The notes: generated by a model from the letters alone, not told the origin. 64,000 nt of DNA from Pseudobutyrivibrio sp. OR37 (GCF_900113655.1 NZ_FOQF01000005.1:62001-126000), one strand, 5' to 3'; shown: positions 16,849 to 26,941, counted from the first letter of the stretch. A program made the numbers and translations.

Positions 16849-19800
16849 CTAGCCTAGTATTTCTTCCATTGCGTCCCAATCGAAGATTTGGAGGGCGCTG
16901 CCAAGCTTAGATACTTTTTCTTCGTCCTCGGTTGAGAGGGCGTATTCCTTCAAGGTTTCGATTACATCGGAAGCTCCATCAAAATCCATCTGCTCTACCA
17001 GCTCTTTGAGAACGCTGTAGGCTTCCGTAACTTCCTCCTCTGATATAGGCTCCTTGTCTGAGGTGGCGCTGGCAGAAGCTTCTCCTGCATTATAGAAAGA
17101 ATCCAGTCTATCATATACATATTTGTAGATGAATAGGGTTTCAGGAGTGTTGGTATTGATTAAGTCTATATTGCCTTCCTTGCCAGCCATTTCAAGAACC
17201 AATGCTTTTTCGGATAAGTCCAGGGCGCCTATTAATCTTGCAGAGGATTTAAGGGCATGCACCTGAATGGTGTAGTTCTTAATATCGCCGCTTTCCTGGT
17301 ACTTTCTGATAAGATTGATTTTGTCTAAGGCAGTATCGTAGAAGCTCTTGCAAACGATAAGATAGGTATCCTCATCTCCTGTGGCCTCAATACCCTTGTT
17401 GACATCAATAAATGGCTCATTTCTAAACAGGTCAATTACGCTGTTTACTGCATGACTTTCAGCCTCCATGGCTGCTATATCACTTTCTGTGACAGGTGCA
17501 ATCTTCTCTTCTGGAAGATGCTTTTCAATCATATCCTCGAACTGGATACCATCGATAGGCTTTGAAAGATAATCATCAAAGCCTGCATCAATATATTCTT
17601 CCTTGGCGCCCTTAATGGCATTAGCAGTGAGTACGATGATAGGTGTGTCCGCATTGATTGTGCACTCTTTTTTGATTCCCTGCATTGCTTCTTCGCCGCT
17701 CATGCCAGGCATCATGGCATCCATGAAGATGATATCGTATTTACGTATTTTAGCTAGCTCAATTGCATCCCTACCTGAAGATGCTGTATCTACCTCTATC
17801 TGAATACGTTTCAACAGATTCTTGGCTACGATAAGGTTCATATCCACATCATCCACAACAAGAATTACAGCATTCTTTGCATGGAACTTTTCAACCTTGT
17901 TTTCTCTGTCTTCAAAATCATTATTGTCTCTAAAGTCGCCGATGGTATCGGTGCCACACACAGACTGAATGATTGAGAAGGAGAAGGTTGAGCCCTTACC
18001 ATATATGCTTGAAACCTGAAGCGAGCTGTTCATCTTATCAAGAAGACTCTTGGTGATACTCATTCCCAAGCCAGTACCTTCAACCTTTTTGTTTCTAAAC
18101 TCTTCAATACGCTGATATGGAGAGAACAGCTTCTCTATATCCTCTTCCTTAATACCAATTCCTGTATCACTTATACTTACCTTCAGCTCAATCTGGTCCT
18201 CGGAAACCTTTTCATAATCCATTACGAATTTCACCGAGCCAACGTTAGTATATTTTACGGCATTATTTAAAATATTAATTATTATCTGCTCTATTCTTAC
18301 ATCGTCACCATAGAGCCTTTTTGGAATGTTAGGGTCAACCTCAACTATAAAATCAAGCCTCTTGTCTGTAGCCTTTGGCTGAATCATGTTCACCAAATCA
18401 TTTACAAGAATGCCAAGGTCGTACTCTCCCATGACAAGCTCCAGGTTACCTGATTCAATCTTTGAAAAATCAAGAATATCGTTTATAAGAGCAAGCAAGG
18501 TCTTACTTGCATTTCTGATATCTCTTGCGTATTTTTTGGTTTCGTCTTCCTTGGACTCTCTCGAAATCATTGTGCCCATACCAATGATGGCATTAATAGG
18601 TGTTCTGATTTCATGGGACATGTTGGCAAGGAAAGCAGACTTCATCTTATTGGCATCCTCCTCAGTGCGAAGAGCCTTTTCCAAAGCCTGGGTTTTTTCT
18701 ACTTGTAGCTTTCTAACTATCTGTTCATGCTCCGTCTTCTGTCTCTTGGTGAGGATGTAAACTGCACCGTTGATGATCGACGCTATTATAAAATTCACAA
18801 GTAGAATCAAAATAATATAGAAGTAAACTCTAAAGCCTAAGGTTTCATATACTTCTCGCTCTTTTGTGATGGTATAAACGTTTTCATCTATAACCCTGTT
18901 GTCATCATCAAGAACCTCCACATGGAATTCATAGGTTCCATAAGGAATTAAAAAGTATGATATTGGGCTTATATTGCTAGACAGCACCTTGGTCTTTTCC
19001 TGATCCACGCCATAAAGATAATATCTCACGTAAGGATCTGTTGGTGTGAAATTGTTCAAATCCAATGTAAAGGTGACACGCTTTACGCCTCGTGGGATTA
19101 CTATTTCATCACTGTTTGTAACTGAATAGCTATTGCCATCCAAATCCACACCTGTAATTTTACTTTTGTATTTATCAACAATGATATCGTAATTATTAAG
19201 ATTTAGCTTATAAACACCAGTGCTTCCACAAAGGTACATGTTGCCATTTTCGTCCACACAATTCCACGCATTGCTTGTAAGACTGCCTGGCAATCCAGAC
19301 TTAACATCCAAAAGGTCAAAGCTGTCAGCATCATTGCTTTCCATCAATACATCATATTTGGCCACATATATTCCTGCTCCACCCATAATGAAAGAATTCC
19401 CTTGTGGTGTCTGGTATATATCATAATTATTATAGAAAGGAATTCCTGTAAGCTCCTTTATCTGATTATCCTCGGTCAGGTAACACAAACCACTACCTGT
19501 AACCACATAGATGCCATTTCCCCGTCTATCTCTAACAAGTCTAAGGATAACACCAGCAGAAAGTCCATCCTTCTTTGTGATTACATTCTCAAGCTTATGA
19601 TTTTTGACTATTTCTACTCCATCTCCATCACTACCCAAAAGCAATGTACCATCTGGCAGCTCTAAAATATTTAAAATAGAAGAGCTTTTCAACTCCTCAT
19701 CCAATCTCATTACACAATCTATTTTTCTATCTTTTATAAAGTACAAACCAGTCTCTGCAGAAATAACAATTTCTCCGTTAGATAGAGCATACACAAGCCT

Positions 19801-21651
19801 TGCTCTTCTATCGGTAATCTGTTTCCCTTCAATGTAATTGAAAAATTCACCAGTAGGGGATATTCCCATTATCTCCTTGCCATATCCAGCAATTACCAGA
19901 TTACCTTCAGCATCCTTTGTCATACTTCTTACACGTGTACTATCAAAATAATCTGTGGCTTCATTTTTTATGCTCACTAATGAATCCAAATCAAGAATTA
20001 CAAGTCCATCATCTGTTCCTACATACAGGCAGTTGTCCTGCAGGTATGTTACATTAGCTACAGATGCAGGCTGGTTGCATATACTGAACATATCGATGAA
20101 GCTTGATTTGCTCATGCATAGCAAGCCCCGTCTATATGATGTAAACCAAAGGTTTCCCTGATAATCCTCATATATTTCTTCCACAGCACTGTCAAAATTG
20201 CCTGGATTCAGCACTGTGACATTCATATCAGAATCCATAATTCCAATACCTGAATCCGCTGCAATGTATGCATATCCATTATCCTTAAAATAGATATTGT
20301 TGATGAATATTAAATCCTGTGCTGTAATCTCTTCAATCTTCACGTAATGATTATCTACAAGCTCATATTTATGAATACATTCATGATCGGTTCCAATGTA
20401 AAGATTGTCCTCTTTATCGTATGCAACGCAGCTTGCCCCAGCATCCTCACCAGGAATCCTTGCTACTATTTCTCCAGATGAAAATACAGTTACCTCGCCC
20501 TTTGCATTTAAGGCTGCTACCCTACCGGCACTATCTCTTTGCATACTAAGTACATTTCCGATTTCCTCGTATTTCTTATACAAGAAAATCTTGCCGTTTT
20601 CCATGGTCACATAGCATACTCCTCCAGTGGTAGCTATGTAGAATTTTAAATCATTGTCCTCAACGATATTACTTACCGTATTAGATACAAGTCCCCTTGA
20701 AGTATCAAAATTATAAGCGTGAAGATTATCGTCTATGACAGTAACACCTGCACCATTTGTGCCTACCCACAGATTATCATTTTCATCAACGTACAGGCTC
20801 TGTATTGATCTAACTGTTTGGAATAAATTTACAAGCTGAAAGTTTGTTCCGTTGAAACGATATAATCCACCATAGGTGCCTACCCATATACTACCATCAG
20901 CAGTTTGTGCAACATCATTTGCACATCCTCCAACAAGTCCGTTTTCACTGTTATAAATTCTAGCAACGTGATTTTCGATGGACATGCCACTTGCCTTTGT
21001 TTCAAGTGGAAAGGATAATGCTGTAAGCATAATAGCCAACACCAAAGTGGCCTTTTGTCCCAAAGCTTTTTTCAGCTTCAAGGCAGTCTTCTTTTTTGTA
21101 TAGCCCTTAATATTTAATCTTACTATGTAAATTGAAAATAGACCTAGGAAATTGTCTGCAAAGCATATATAAACTGATGCAATAAAGGACTGACCTAGAA
21201 ATGGCAGATTAAGAGAATTCAAAAAATCCATAGTGGCATCAGGAAGGAAAAGCCCCGTTTTCCCATCAAAAAATGCCATATTCACTATGGTCATCATAAT
21301 AGAACGAACTAATGTGAAGGTTAATGTTAGACTTTGTACAGAAAAAAAACGATTGAGGTATTTATTATTTCTGCTTAGTAAAGCGACAATTATCGCAAAT
21401 ACGAATTCCATAAACAGGTAATAAATATCCTTATGTACGAAAATAGTGCTGATTAATCCGCTAGAAATGGCAACAATAGCCCCTATACAGGCTCCACCAT
21501 AATATGCACCATAAATAGTTCCTGTAACATTTAAAAAACCAGGATACCCTGTGCGCAGTGCCAAAGCACGTCCCACAAGGTTTAAAATTATCCCCAAAAT
21601 TAATATTTTTACTTCTTCCCTAGAAGGCTTTAAATTCATGTCATTCCTCAA
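16849..21651 (-). CDS. Hybrid sensor histidine kinase with propeller sensor, REC and HPt domains (1600 aa)
   Basis: Order: an N-terminal membrane domain with about five or six helices (1-180), one further helix (about 203-222), a beta-propeller sensor of repeated two-component regulator propeller blades (about 225-840; repeated WVGT/LYVGT motifs), a Y_Y_Y domain (about 844-890) and a membrane helix (about 940-967). The kinase follows with HisKA His1013 (MSHEIRTP), HATPase, receiver Asp1311 (FMDAMMPG) and HPt His1465 (VHALKSSARL). The sensor half resembles Bacteroides hybrid regulators of polysaccharide use, but the output end has no DNA-binding domain, so an unlinked response regulator is expected. 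Its start overlaps the HD-GYP gene by 11 nt, which suggests translational coupling. Confidence 0.9.
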   Translation of the reverse strand: MRNDMNLKPSREEVKILILGIILNLVGRALALRTGYPGFLNVTGTIYGAYYGGACIGAIVAISSGLISTIFVHKDIYYLFMEFVFAIIVALLSRNNKYLNRFFSVQSLTLTFTLVRSIMMTIVNMAFFDGKTGLFLPDATMDFLNSLNLPFLGQSFIASVYICFADNFLGLFSIYIVRLNIKGYTKKKTALKLKKALGQKATLVLAIMLTALSFPLETKASGMSIENHVARIYNSENGLVGGCANDVAQTADGSIWVGTYGGLYRFNGTNFQLVNLFQTVRSIQSLYVDENDNLWVGTNGAGVTVIDDNLHAYNFDTSRGLVSNTVSNIVEDNDLKFYIATTGGVCYVTMENGKIFLYKKYEEIGNVLSMQRDSAGRVAALNAKGEVTVFSSGEIVARIPGEDAGASCVAYDKEDNLYIGTDHECIHKYELVDNHYVKIEEITAQDLIFINNIYFKDNGYAYIAADSGIGIMDSDMNVTVLNPGNFDSAVEEIYEDYQGNLWFTSYRRGLLCMSKSSFIDMFSICNQPASVANVTYLQDNCLYVGTDDGLVILDLDSLVSIKNEATDYFDSTRVRSMTKDAEGNLVIAGYGKEIMGISPTGEFFNYIEGKQITDRRARLVYALSNGEIVISAETGLYFIKDRKIDCVMRLDEELKSSSILNILELPDGTLLLGSDGDGVEIVKNHKLENVITKKDGLSAGVILRLVRDRRGNGIYVVTGSGLCYLTEDNQIKELTGIPFYNNYDIYQTPQGNSFIMGGAGIYVAKYDVLMESNDADSFDLLDVKSGLPGSLTSNAWNCVDENGNMYLCGSTGVYKLNLNNYDIIVDKYKSKITGVDLDGNSYSVTNSDEIVIPRGVKRVTFTLDLNNFTPTDPYVRYYLYGVDQEKTKVLSSNISPISYFLIPYGTYEFHVEVLDDDNRVIDENVYTITKEREVYETLGFRVYFYIILILLVNFIIASIINGAVYILTKRQKTEHEQIVRKLQVEKTQALEKALRTEEDANKMKSAFLANMSHEIRTPINAIIGMGTMISRESKEDETKKYARDIRNASKTLLALINDILDFSKIESGNLELVMGEYDLGILVNDLVNMIQPKATDKRLDFIVEVDPNIPKRLYGDDVRIEQIIINILNNAVKYTNVGSVKFVMDYEKVSEDQIELKVSISDTGIGIKEEDIEKLFSPYQRIEEFRNKKVEGTGLGMSITKSLLDKMNSSLQVSSIYGKGSTFSFSIIQSVCGTDTIGDFRDNNDFEDRENKVEKFHAKNAVILVVDDVDMNLIVAKNLLKRIQIEVDTASSGRDAIELAKIRKYDIIFMDAMMPGMSGEEAMQGIKKECTINADTPIIVLTANAIKGAKEEYIDAGFDDYLSKPIDGIQFEDMIEKHLPEEKIAPVTESDIAAMEAESHAVNSVIDLFRNEPFIDVNKGIEATGDEDTYLIVCKSFYDTALDKINLIRKYQESGDIKNYTIQVHALKSSARLIGALDLSEKALVLEMAGKEGNIDLINTNTPETLFIYKYVYDRLDSFYNAGEASASATSDKEPISEEEVTEAYSVLKELVEQMDFDGASDVIETLKEYALSTEDEEKVSKLGSALQIFDWDAMEEILG

Positions 21652-22981
21652 TATCGTTAATAATACTTAAGAAAACATCAACTATTACTGGATCAAACTG
21701 TTTTCCAGAATTAGCCTTAAACTCCTCGATGATTTCCTCTTTTGTAAATTTCTTTCTGTATACCTTTTCCCTATTCATGTTGTCGTAGGCATCAGCAACT
21801 GCAATGATTCGTGCAATAAGTGGTATATCCGTCCCCTTCTTTCCCACTGGATAGCCGCTTCCATCATATTTTTCATGATGGAACATAGCCGCATCTGCAG
21901 CATGTGGAAAGGAATTTAGGGATTCTAAAATATATGCCCCCTTCACAGTATGCATCTGCACTACTTTCTTTTCATCCTCAGTAAGCTTGGTAGTTTTGCC
22001 TAAGATTTTTTCAGGCACTGAATAATTACCTATATTATGCAAAAGGGCTGCATAGTAGATTTCCTCGCAATCTGACTTATCCATACCCATATTTTCAGCA
22101 ATGATTTTTGAATATTTAGCAACATTCTTCGAATGCTCTCTGTGATAATAATCCTTGGCATCAGCAACAATAGCACACAGATTAAAGGTGTCATCCAACA
22201 TCTGATTCTTTACTAAAAGCTGTCCCTCAAAGCCAAGCACTATCCATGCAATAAGTCCACCAACCAGCATCAAAAGCATCCATGCTGGCAGTAAGAACAA
22301 ATAAATAATTCCTGGCACACCTGCAAAATATGATTTATGAATATAATAAGACATTTCATAATCAGATAAATCCACATCTCCAGAGAGACTATATAAAATA
22401 ATTCCTATATTAGCCTGACCAGAGTAATCCTGTGTTGATTTTAATGGTACCTCACTTGAGGATGGACTTGAATCTGGATAATAAATGAAATAATCCCCTT
22501 TTCGTAATGGGATTAATAAATCCTGACCTGCTAAATAATAATTAAGAATAATATCGTCGGTGCTGTAATTTCTAAGATCTACAACCTGTGTTCGTTCCTT
22601 ATCTGTAAACTGATGTACCTCTATTACACCGTTCCAGGCATTGTTGAGGTAGCAATCTTCGCTGATGTTTACTCTAAGCTTCCAATCCTTTAAAAGACAT
22701 TTTGAATTATTGGTGACAGTTGCCTCATAGATTTTCGCATAGATTACCTTATCAGGAAATGCATCATTCTTTTCCCAGGAATCTGTGACTAAGCCTCTTG
22801 GATGGATGTCTGTAGTCACTTCCATTGTAACAGAATCAGCTGTGATTTTTCGCTCTAAATTATTGAATTTATTGACCTGTATCACATGGAATAGAAAACC
22901 TAATATTATTATTACTAAAATAGTTGCAAGGACAGCAAATATCTTTTTTACTAATCCTTGCATCTGCACCAATGTATTCAT
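21641..22981 (-). CDS. Membrane HD-GYP-like protein with extracellular binding domain; HD motif degenerate
   Basis: 446 aa. Helix at about 13-34, an extracellular domain (about 45-215) with a CBM2-like look (tryptophans W100 and W117 in LKDWKLRVNI and NAWNGVI), a second helix (about 222-250) and a cytoplasmic HD-GYP domain (260-446). H283, H344, H368, H369, the DGSGYP loop (373-378) and D397 are present. The metal-binding HD is HN (H315-N316) and the usual HDIGK lysine is Asn319. HD-GYP enzymes degrade c-di-GMP; loss of the aspartate should weaken or abolish metal binding, so this may be a sensor. It sits between an EAL gene and a hybrid kinase in one transcription direction. Confidence 0.82.
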   Translation of the reverse strand: MNTLVQMQGLVKKIFAVLATILVIIILGFLFHVIQVNKFNNLERKITADSVTMEVTTDIHPRGLVTDSWEKNDAFPDKVIYAKIYEATVTNNSKCLLKDWKLRVNISEDCYLNNAWNGVIEVHQFTDKERTQVVDLRNYSTDDIILNYYLAGQDLLIPLRKGDYFIYYPDSSPSSSEVPLKSTQDYSGQANIGIILYSLSGDVDLSDYEMSYYIHKSYFAGVPGIIYLFLLPAWMLLMLVGGLIAWIVLGFEGQLLVKNQMLDDTFNLCAIVADAKDYYHREHSKNVAKYSKIIAENMGMDKSDCEEIYYAALLHNIGNYSVPEKILGKTTKLTEDEKKVVQMHTVKGAYILESLNSFPHAADAAMFHHEKYDGSGYPVGKKGTDIPLIARIIAVADAYDNMNREKVYRKKFTKEEIIEEFKANSGKQFDPVIVDVFLSIINDIEE

Positions 22982-22994
22982 ATAAAACTATCCC

Positions 22995-24740
22995 TTACAA
23001 ATTGCTATTGGATGTTGCTTCCCATTTCATCCCCTTAGTATACATGGTCTCAAGAAGCTCATCCAAAGGCATAGGCTTGCCAAAATAAAAACCCTGAGCT
23101 CTTTCACATCCCACTTCCTTTAAAAACTGGTAATGTTCTTCGGTTTCAACACCTTCACTAAGTGAGGAGAGTCCCATTTCATTAGCAGTCTTTATTATAT
23201 AACTCATTAGGGTTTTTGTCTTTGGATTTTTGTCAATACTACGCAAAAATACCATATCTAATTTCAGTACGTCAAACTCATAATCTGCCAGGGTGGTAAG
23301 TGATGAATATCCGCTACCAAAATCATCTATCCAAATCTCATACCCAGCATCTCTTAGCTTGCGGCAGGATTCCCTGATAAGGCCTGTGTTATCAGAAAAT
23401 GCGCTTTCTGTAATTTCCACATCAATCATCTGTGGTGGAACATCATAGATTTCGCAATAATCAGATAGCATTTTATACACATCACATACTTCAAAATCAA
23501 GACGGGAAACGTTCACTGAAAATGGCACAAGTGTCTCTCCTGCCTCGTAAAGACGTCTATAATCCTGACATACCTTTTTTACTACAAATTCATCTACGAA
23601 ATGAATTAAATGGAAGCGCTCTAAGGTCTCGATAAAATATCCAGGTGGAAGCATACCATTCTCTGGGTCTACCCATCTAACTAAAGCCTCGTAGCCACAG
23701 ATTTCTCCTGTCCTTGTTCTTATGATAGGCTGATAGAAAACCTTAATTAAATCATTAGCTATGGCATCATCGATATGATCAACTACAAACTGCTGCCTTC
23801 TTAAGCTATCCCTGATGATATCGTCATAGATGCAATAATTTACATCATGCCTACTTTTTATACTGTTACAGGCTAGTCTGGCATGGTCACAGGCAAGTCC
23901 TACCTCTGCACGTGGGTCGTCCATGTAATAAATTCCAGCCTTTACCTTCACCTTTTTATTAACGTCATGGGAAAGCAGCATGCTCCTATACACTTCCTCC
24001 ACACACTCTACAACCTCTTCTCTAGGAATTGTTGTAAATACAACAAAATGATCATCCGAAAAACGTGCAACAGTGGCCCCCACAAAAACATTTTTGATGG
24101 TCATTCCAAAATCACGCAATAATTCATCTCCCATCTTAAATCCATTGCGCTCGTTATATAGTTTAAAATTAGGGATATCAAAATGTACGAAGGCCACATC
24201 CTGTCTGCGAATATCCGGCTGCGAAAGAAGAGTCTGAACCTTATTATAGAAAAATGGCATATTAAATAAGCCGGTAAGCTCATCAGTTTCACGATCTGAT
24301 ACTAATGCCTCTGCTTCGGCGTACGAATTACGGTTTTTATTAAGATACTCATTTTGATCCACATCAACTATGAAAACATAGTAAAAGCTCTTTCCGTTAG
24401 ACCAATGGAGCAAATGACCAAAATCCTCTAAATATCTTATTTCACCCTGCTTTGTAATTATTCGATAGCGAACATAATCATGACGCTTTGCGGCATAGAT
24501 TGTCTGCGCTTCAATCTGATTTTCAATCTTGTGCAAATCATCAGGATGAATCATCCCTTTGAAGCTACCGCCTGTGTACTTGATAAAATCTTCATAATCT
24601 TCACAGCCAAATAAATGTATTACATTTGTTTCTGCAAAAATTATTTTTTCGTCGCCACCTGCTTCGTAGATAAAAAATCCACCTGGCAATCCTGTCGGAA
24701 CGGCTCCACACATCATGGTTTCGATGTATTCTTCTTTCAT
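22995..24740 (-). CDS. PAS-GGDEF-EAL protein, predicted c-di-GMP phosphodiesterase
   Basis: 581 aa from ATG 24740, which has GGGGG five bases upstream. The upstream ATG at 24752 has no ribosome site and contains that GGGGG in its own codons. PAS-like domain (about 15-130), GGDEF domain (about 155-315) with SDDHF in place of GGDEF, so no cyclase activity is expected, and EAL domain (about 330-575). The EAL domain keeps YEALVRW, the Glu of VEITES, IDDFGSGYSSL, LKLD and SEGVET. No membrane helix is seen. It likely hydrolyses c-di-GMP in the cytoplasm, opposing the cyclase encoded next upstream. Confidence 0.87.
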   Translation of the reverse strand: MKEEYIETMMCGAVPTGLPGGFFIYEAGGDEKIIFAETNVIHLFGCEDYEDFIKYTGGSFKGMIHPDDLHKIENQIEAQTIYAAKRHDYVRYRIITKQGEIRYLEDFGHLLHWSNGKSFYYVFIVDVDQNEYLNKNRNSYAEAEALVSDRETDELTGLFNMPFFYNKVQTLLSQPDIRRQDVAFVHFDIPNFKLYNERNGFKMGDELLRDFGMTIKNVFVGATVARFSDDHFVVFTTIPREEVVECVEEVYRSMLLSHDVNKKVKVKAGIYYMDDPRAEVGLACDHARLACNSIKSRHDVNYCIYDDIIRDSLRRQQFVVDHIDDAIANDLIKVFYQPIIRTRTGEICGYEALVRWVDPENGMLPPGYFIETLERFHLIHFVDEFVVKKVCQDYRRLYEAGETLVPFSVNVSRLDFEVCDVYKMLSDYCEIYDVPPQMIDVEITESAFSDNTGLIRESCRKLRDAGYEIWIDDFGSGYSSLTTLADYEFDVLKLDMVFLRSIDKNPKTKTLMSYIIKTANEMGLSSLSEGVETEEHYQFLKEVGCERAQGFYFGKPMPLDELLETMYTKGMKWEATSNSNL

Positions 24741-24854
24741 TTTAACCCCCATACAGTCTTTAATGGTATAATACCCCGACTATTACTGTTGATTTTACTA
24801 TACAAATGTGTCTAATATAAGAAAATATTCTGAATATTCAATCTCGTAACGCAC

Positions 24855-26501
24855 CTATATAGTCACCTGATTCTTACCATGAGTCTTTGAATAGTACAGG
24901 TTATCGTCAGCAAGCTTTACCACATCCTGCTCCCCACTTCCCTGGGAACAACCAATACTAACTGTTATCACTAAACTCTTATCAAAATCCCATGGCTGTA
25001 ATTCCATGCTATGTCTGATTCTTTCAGCAATGGCTCCCATATGATAAAGTGCCTCTTTTTCCACAAGAAGTACAAACTCCTCGCCCCCGTATCTATAGGC
25101 CTTTACTCCAAGTACGGTTTCCATATTGAGTAATTCTCCCACCCTAAACAAAACGTCATCTCCATGAAGATGGCCATAGGTATCATTAATATGCTTGAAA
25201 TCATCTATATCAACCATGATCACCCCATAGTTTACTTTGGAATGCTTTGCCAACTTCAAATCATGGGTGAAAATATTTCTGGTAAGTAGATTTGTAAGTC
25301 CATCAAAACGCGCATTTATAATTGGAATCAGCATAAGGACAATTAATATTCCCACGCTAACTACCGCCGTTACCGTAATTGATAACCTTCTTATATGATC
25401 GTTTTGTCTACTCTTATTAATCTCAAGCTCATTCTTTGCATCATATACGATATCGTTAATTACACGGGCGTAAGTGATATTCTGCTGGTCAAAAAGAATA
25501 GCGTAAAGTTCATTTAAAACAAAGTTCAATTCCTTTTGAATTGCTTCATTTCTGGTAGGATATTCCTTCTGCACCTTAAGGATTGTGTATAATTCAGCCT
25601 TCTCGTAATTGTTTTCCTCGCACAATGTCATAAACTCATGTAGGAAATCTATTACTGCCTGTTCTGTTGCCGAGCTATCCATAGTAGTATTGGAATACTC
25701 TTTAATATTCTCTGCGCAAAGGTAGTAGCATTTAGCCTGATAATATGGAATTACAAAATCTCTCAGGCTGATAGTTCTATACACTGGAGTAGTGAACAAT
25801 TTACTATCCTCCCATTTATCAAGAAGCTCCTTGCATTTTGACAGACGACCAGTCTCTTCATATATTCTCGCTAGCCACACATCATTCATGGCACTGTAGC
25901 TTTCAGAATATGGCTCATCCATATGATCTTCAAGAATACTTTTAGATTTCATCAGTGCCGTTTCCGCATCATTGTAATTATATTGCATGAAATACATAAT
26001 TCCCTGCATTCTGTAGGCATAGATTTTAATTTGAGGGTTTTCGATTTCATCTATCGGCTTAATAGAATTTGCACTCTTTAGCATTTCTTCTGCTGCATCA
26101 CTGGCATAGGTATTTAAATAGAAATTTGCCAAATCCAGATAGATGTTATATATCTTGTCGTCTTTGCTGTCTTCTAAATAAAAGATGGCGTAACCCAGGT
26201 ATTTGTAGTAATCAATAGAATCACCCTTTTGCAGATAAATAAGACCTGCTCTTTCACATAGCAAGCCTGCATCCTCATCATAAAGATGACAATTAGAAAT
26301 CAAATTTAAAATGGTCACCAGCTGATCATCCATAGTATCCCAAGATTCCGCCAAATCTTTAGCTATAATATCCTCAACTATCTCGTGATTATATTTTTTC
26401 TCAACATGAATAACTACATGATAAAGAGACTGCACAATTGCCAGCGCAGCCATTGTAAGAATAATGATGTTAATAATTCTCTTATAGGTACTCTTTTTCA
26501 T
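24855..26501 (-). CDS. Membrane diguanylate cyclase with extracellular TPR-like sensor
   Basis: 548 aa from ATG 26501. AGGA is seven bases before this ATG but only one base before the alternative at 26507. Helix at about 9-27, an extracellular helical repeat region resembling TPRs (about 30-365), a second helix (about 368-390) and a GGDEF domain (about 395-548). The active site RYGGEEFV is intact, with the DIDDFKHIND metal-binding segment. It makes c-di-GMP from two GTP. No allosteric RxxD site is evident just before the motif. It is the first gene of the signalling block, 114 nt before the EAL gene. Confidence 0.9.
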   Translation of the reverse strand: MKKSTYKRIINIIILTMAALAIVQSLYHVVIHVEKKYNHEIVEDIIAKDLAESWDTMDDQLVTILNLISNCHLYDEDAGLLCERAGLIYLQKGDSIDYYKYLGYAIFYLEDSKDDKIYNIYLDLANFYLNTYASDAAEEMLKSANSIKPIDEIENPQIKIYAYRMQGIMYFMQYNYNDAETALMKSKSILEDHMDEPYSESYSAMNDVWLARIYEETGRLSKCKELLDKWEDSKLFTTPVYRTISLRDFVIPYYQAKCYYLCAENIKEYSNTTMDSSATEQAVIDFLHEFMTLCEENNYEKAELYTILKVQKEYPTRNEAIQKELNFVLNELYAILFDQQNITYARVINDIVYDAKNELEINKSRQNDHIRRLSITVTAVVSVGILIVLMLIPIINARFDGLTNLLTRNIFTHDLKLAKHSKVNYGVIMVDIDDFKHINDTYGHLHGDDVLFRVGELLNMETVLGVKAYRYGGEEFVLLVEKEALYHMGAIAERIRHSMELQPWDFDKSLVITVSIGCSQGSGEQDVVKLADDNLYYSKTHGKNQVTI

Positions 26502-26671
26502 ACTCATGTCCTATAGTGATGAATCAATACAAGAAATACTTATATTCCTTTAAATAATACCTTAAATATATGAAAAAACTGTATAATAAATTCTATACTC
26601 AATTTTGGAAGAACACTAGGGCTTTAAGTAAACGATTAAGTAGAATTCATAATTTGTTCACAGTTTATACA

Positions 26672-26700
26672 TAGACAAACCCCAAAAATGATACTATGAT
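26672..26700 (+). promoter_or_regulatory. Promoter of the 49-aa gene
   Basis: TAGACA (26672-26677), 17-nt spacer, TATGAT (26695-26700). The transcript would start near 26707. This excludes translation from the upstream ATG at 26696 and supports the start at 26777. Confidence 0.5.
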
Positions 26701-26710
26701 GAAGAAGTTC

Positions 26711-26767
26711 ATTGGGGTTTTTAAAGATACCCCATTGGAGAAAATATGTGTAAACACCATGGGGAGG
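26711..26767 (+). promoter_or_regulatory. Leader with alternative pairing around the ribosome site of the 49-aa gene
   Basis: GGGGT (26714-26718) can pair with ACCCC (26729-26733). The overlapping CCCCAT (26730-26735) can instead pair with ATGGGG (26759-26764), which contains part of the ribosome site GGGGAGG (26761-26767). The two pairings exclude each other. This is seen by eye only. Confidence 0.3.
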
Positions 26768-26776
26768 CGTGAAAAA

Positions 26777-26926
26777 ATGGCAATTGGTGAAATTATTACA
26801 TGTACAGGACCAGAAGATCTTTTCAGGAGGGCAGAAGACCTTCAGCAGAAAGGATTTCAGACTGTATTTGTAGCACGAAACACTCTTAAGGTCGTTGGAG
26901 TTATGCAAGAAAAAAAGGCTAGCTAA
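26777..26926 (+). CDS. Small protein of unknown function (49 aa)
   Basis: Start 26777 behind a strong GGGGAGG site with 9-nt spacing. The sequence begins MAIGEIITCTGPEDLFRRA and ends in a basic tail QEKKAS. The pattern suggests strand-helix-strand, with two hydrophobic strands (GEIITC, TVFVARNTLKVVGVM) around an amphipathic helix. I do not recognise a family. Promoter, ribosome site and a strong terminator all surround it, which argues for a real monocistronic gene. A 76-aa version from 26696 is possible but lacks a ribosome site. Confidence 0.65.
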   Translation: MAIGEIITCTGPEDLFRRAEDLQQKGFQTVFVARNTLKVVGVMQEKKAS

Positions 26927-26941
26927 AATTAATTAGCTAGC
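26918..26941 (+). repeat. Inverted repeat at the 3' end of the 49-aa gene
   Basis: GCTAGCTAA and TTAGCTAGC around a 6-nt loop. The stop codon lies in the left arm. It precedes the terminator by 18 nt. Confidence 0.6.

Noticed and set aside
24741-24752. Upstream start of the EAL protein at 24752
   Set aside because: There is no ribosome site before it, while its codons contain the GGGGG that serves the ATG at 24740.
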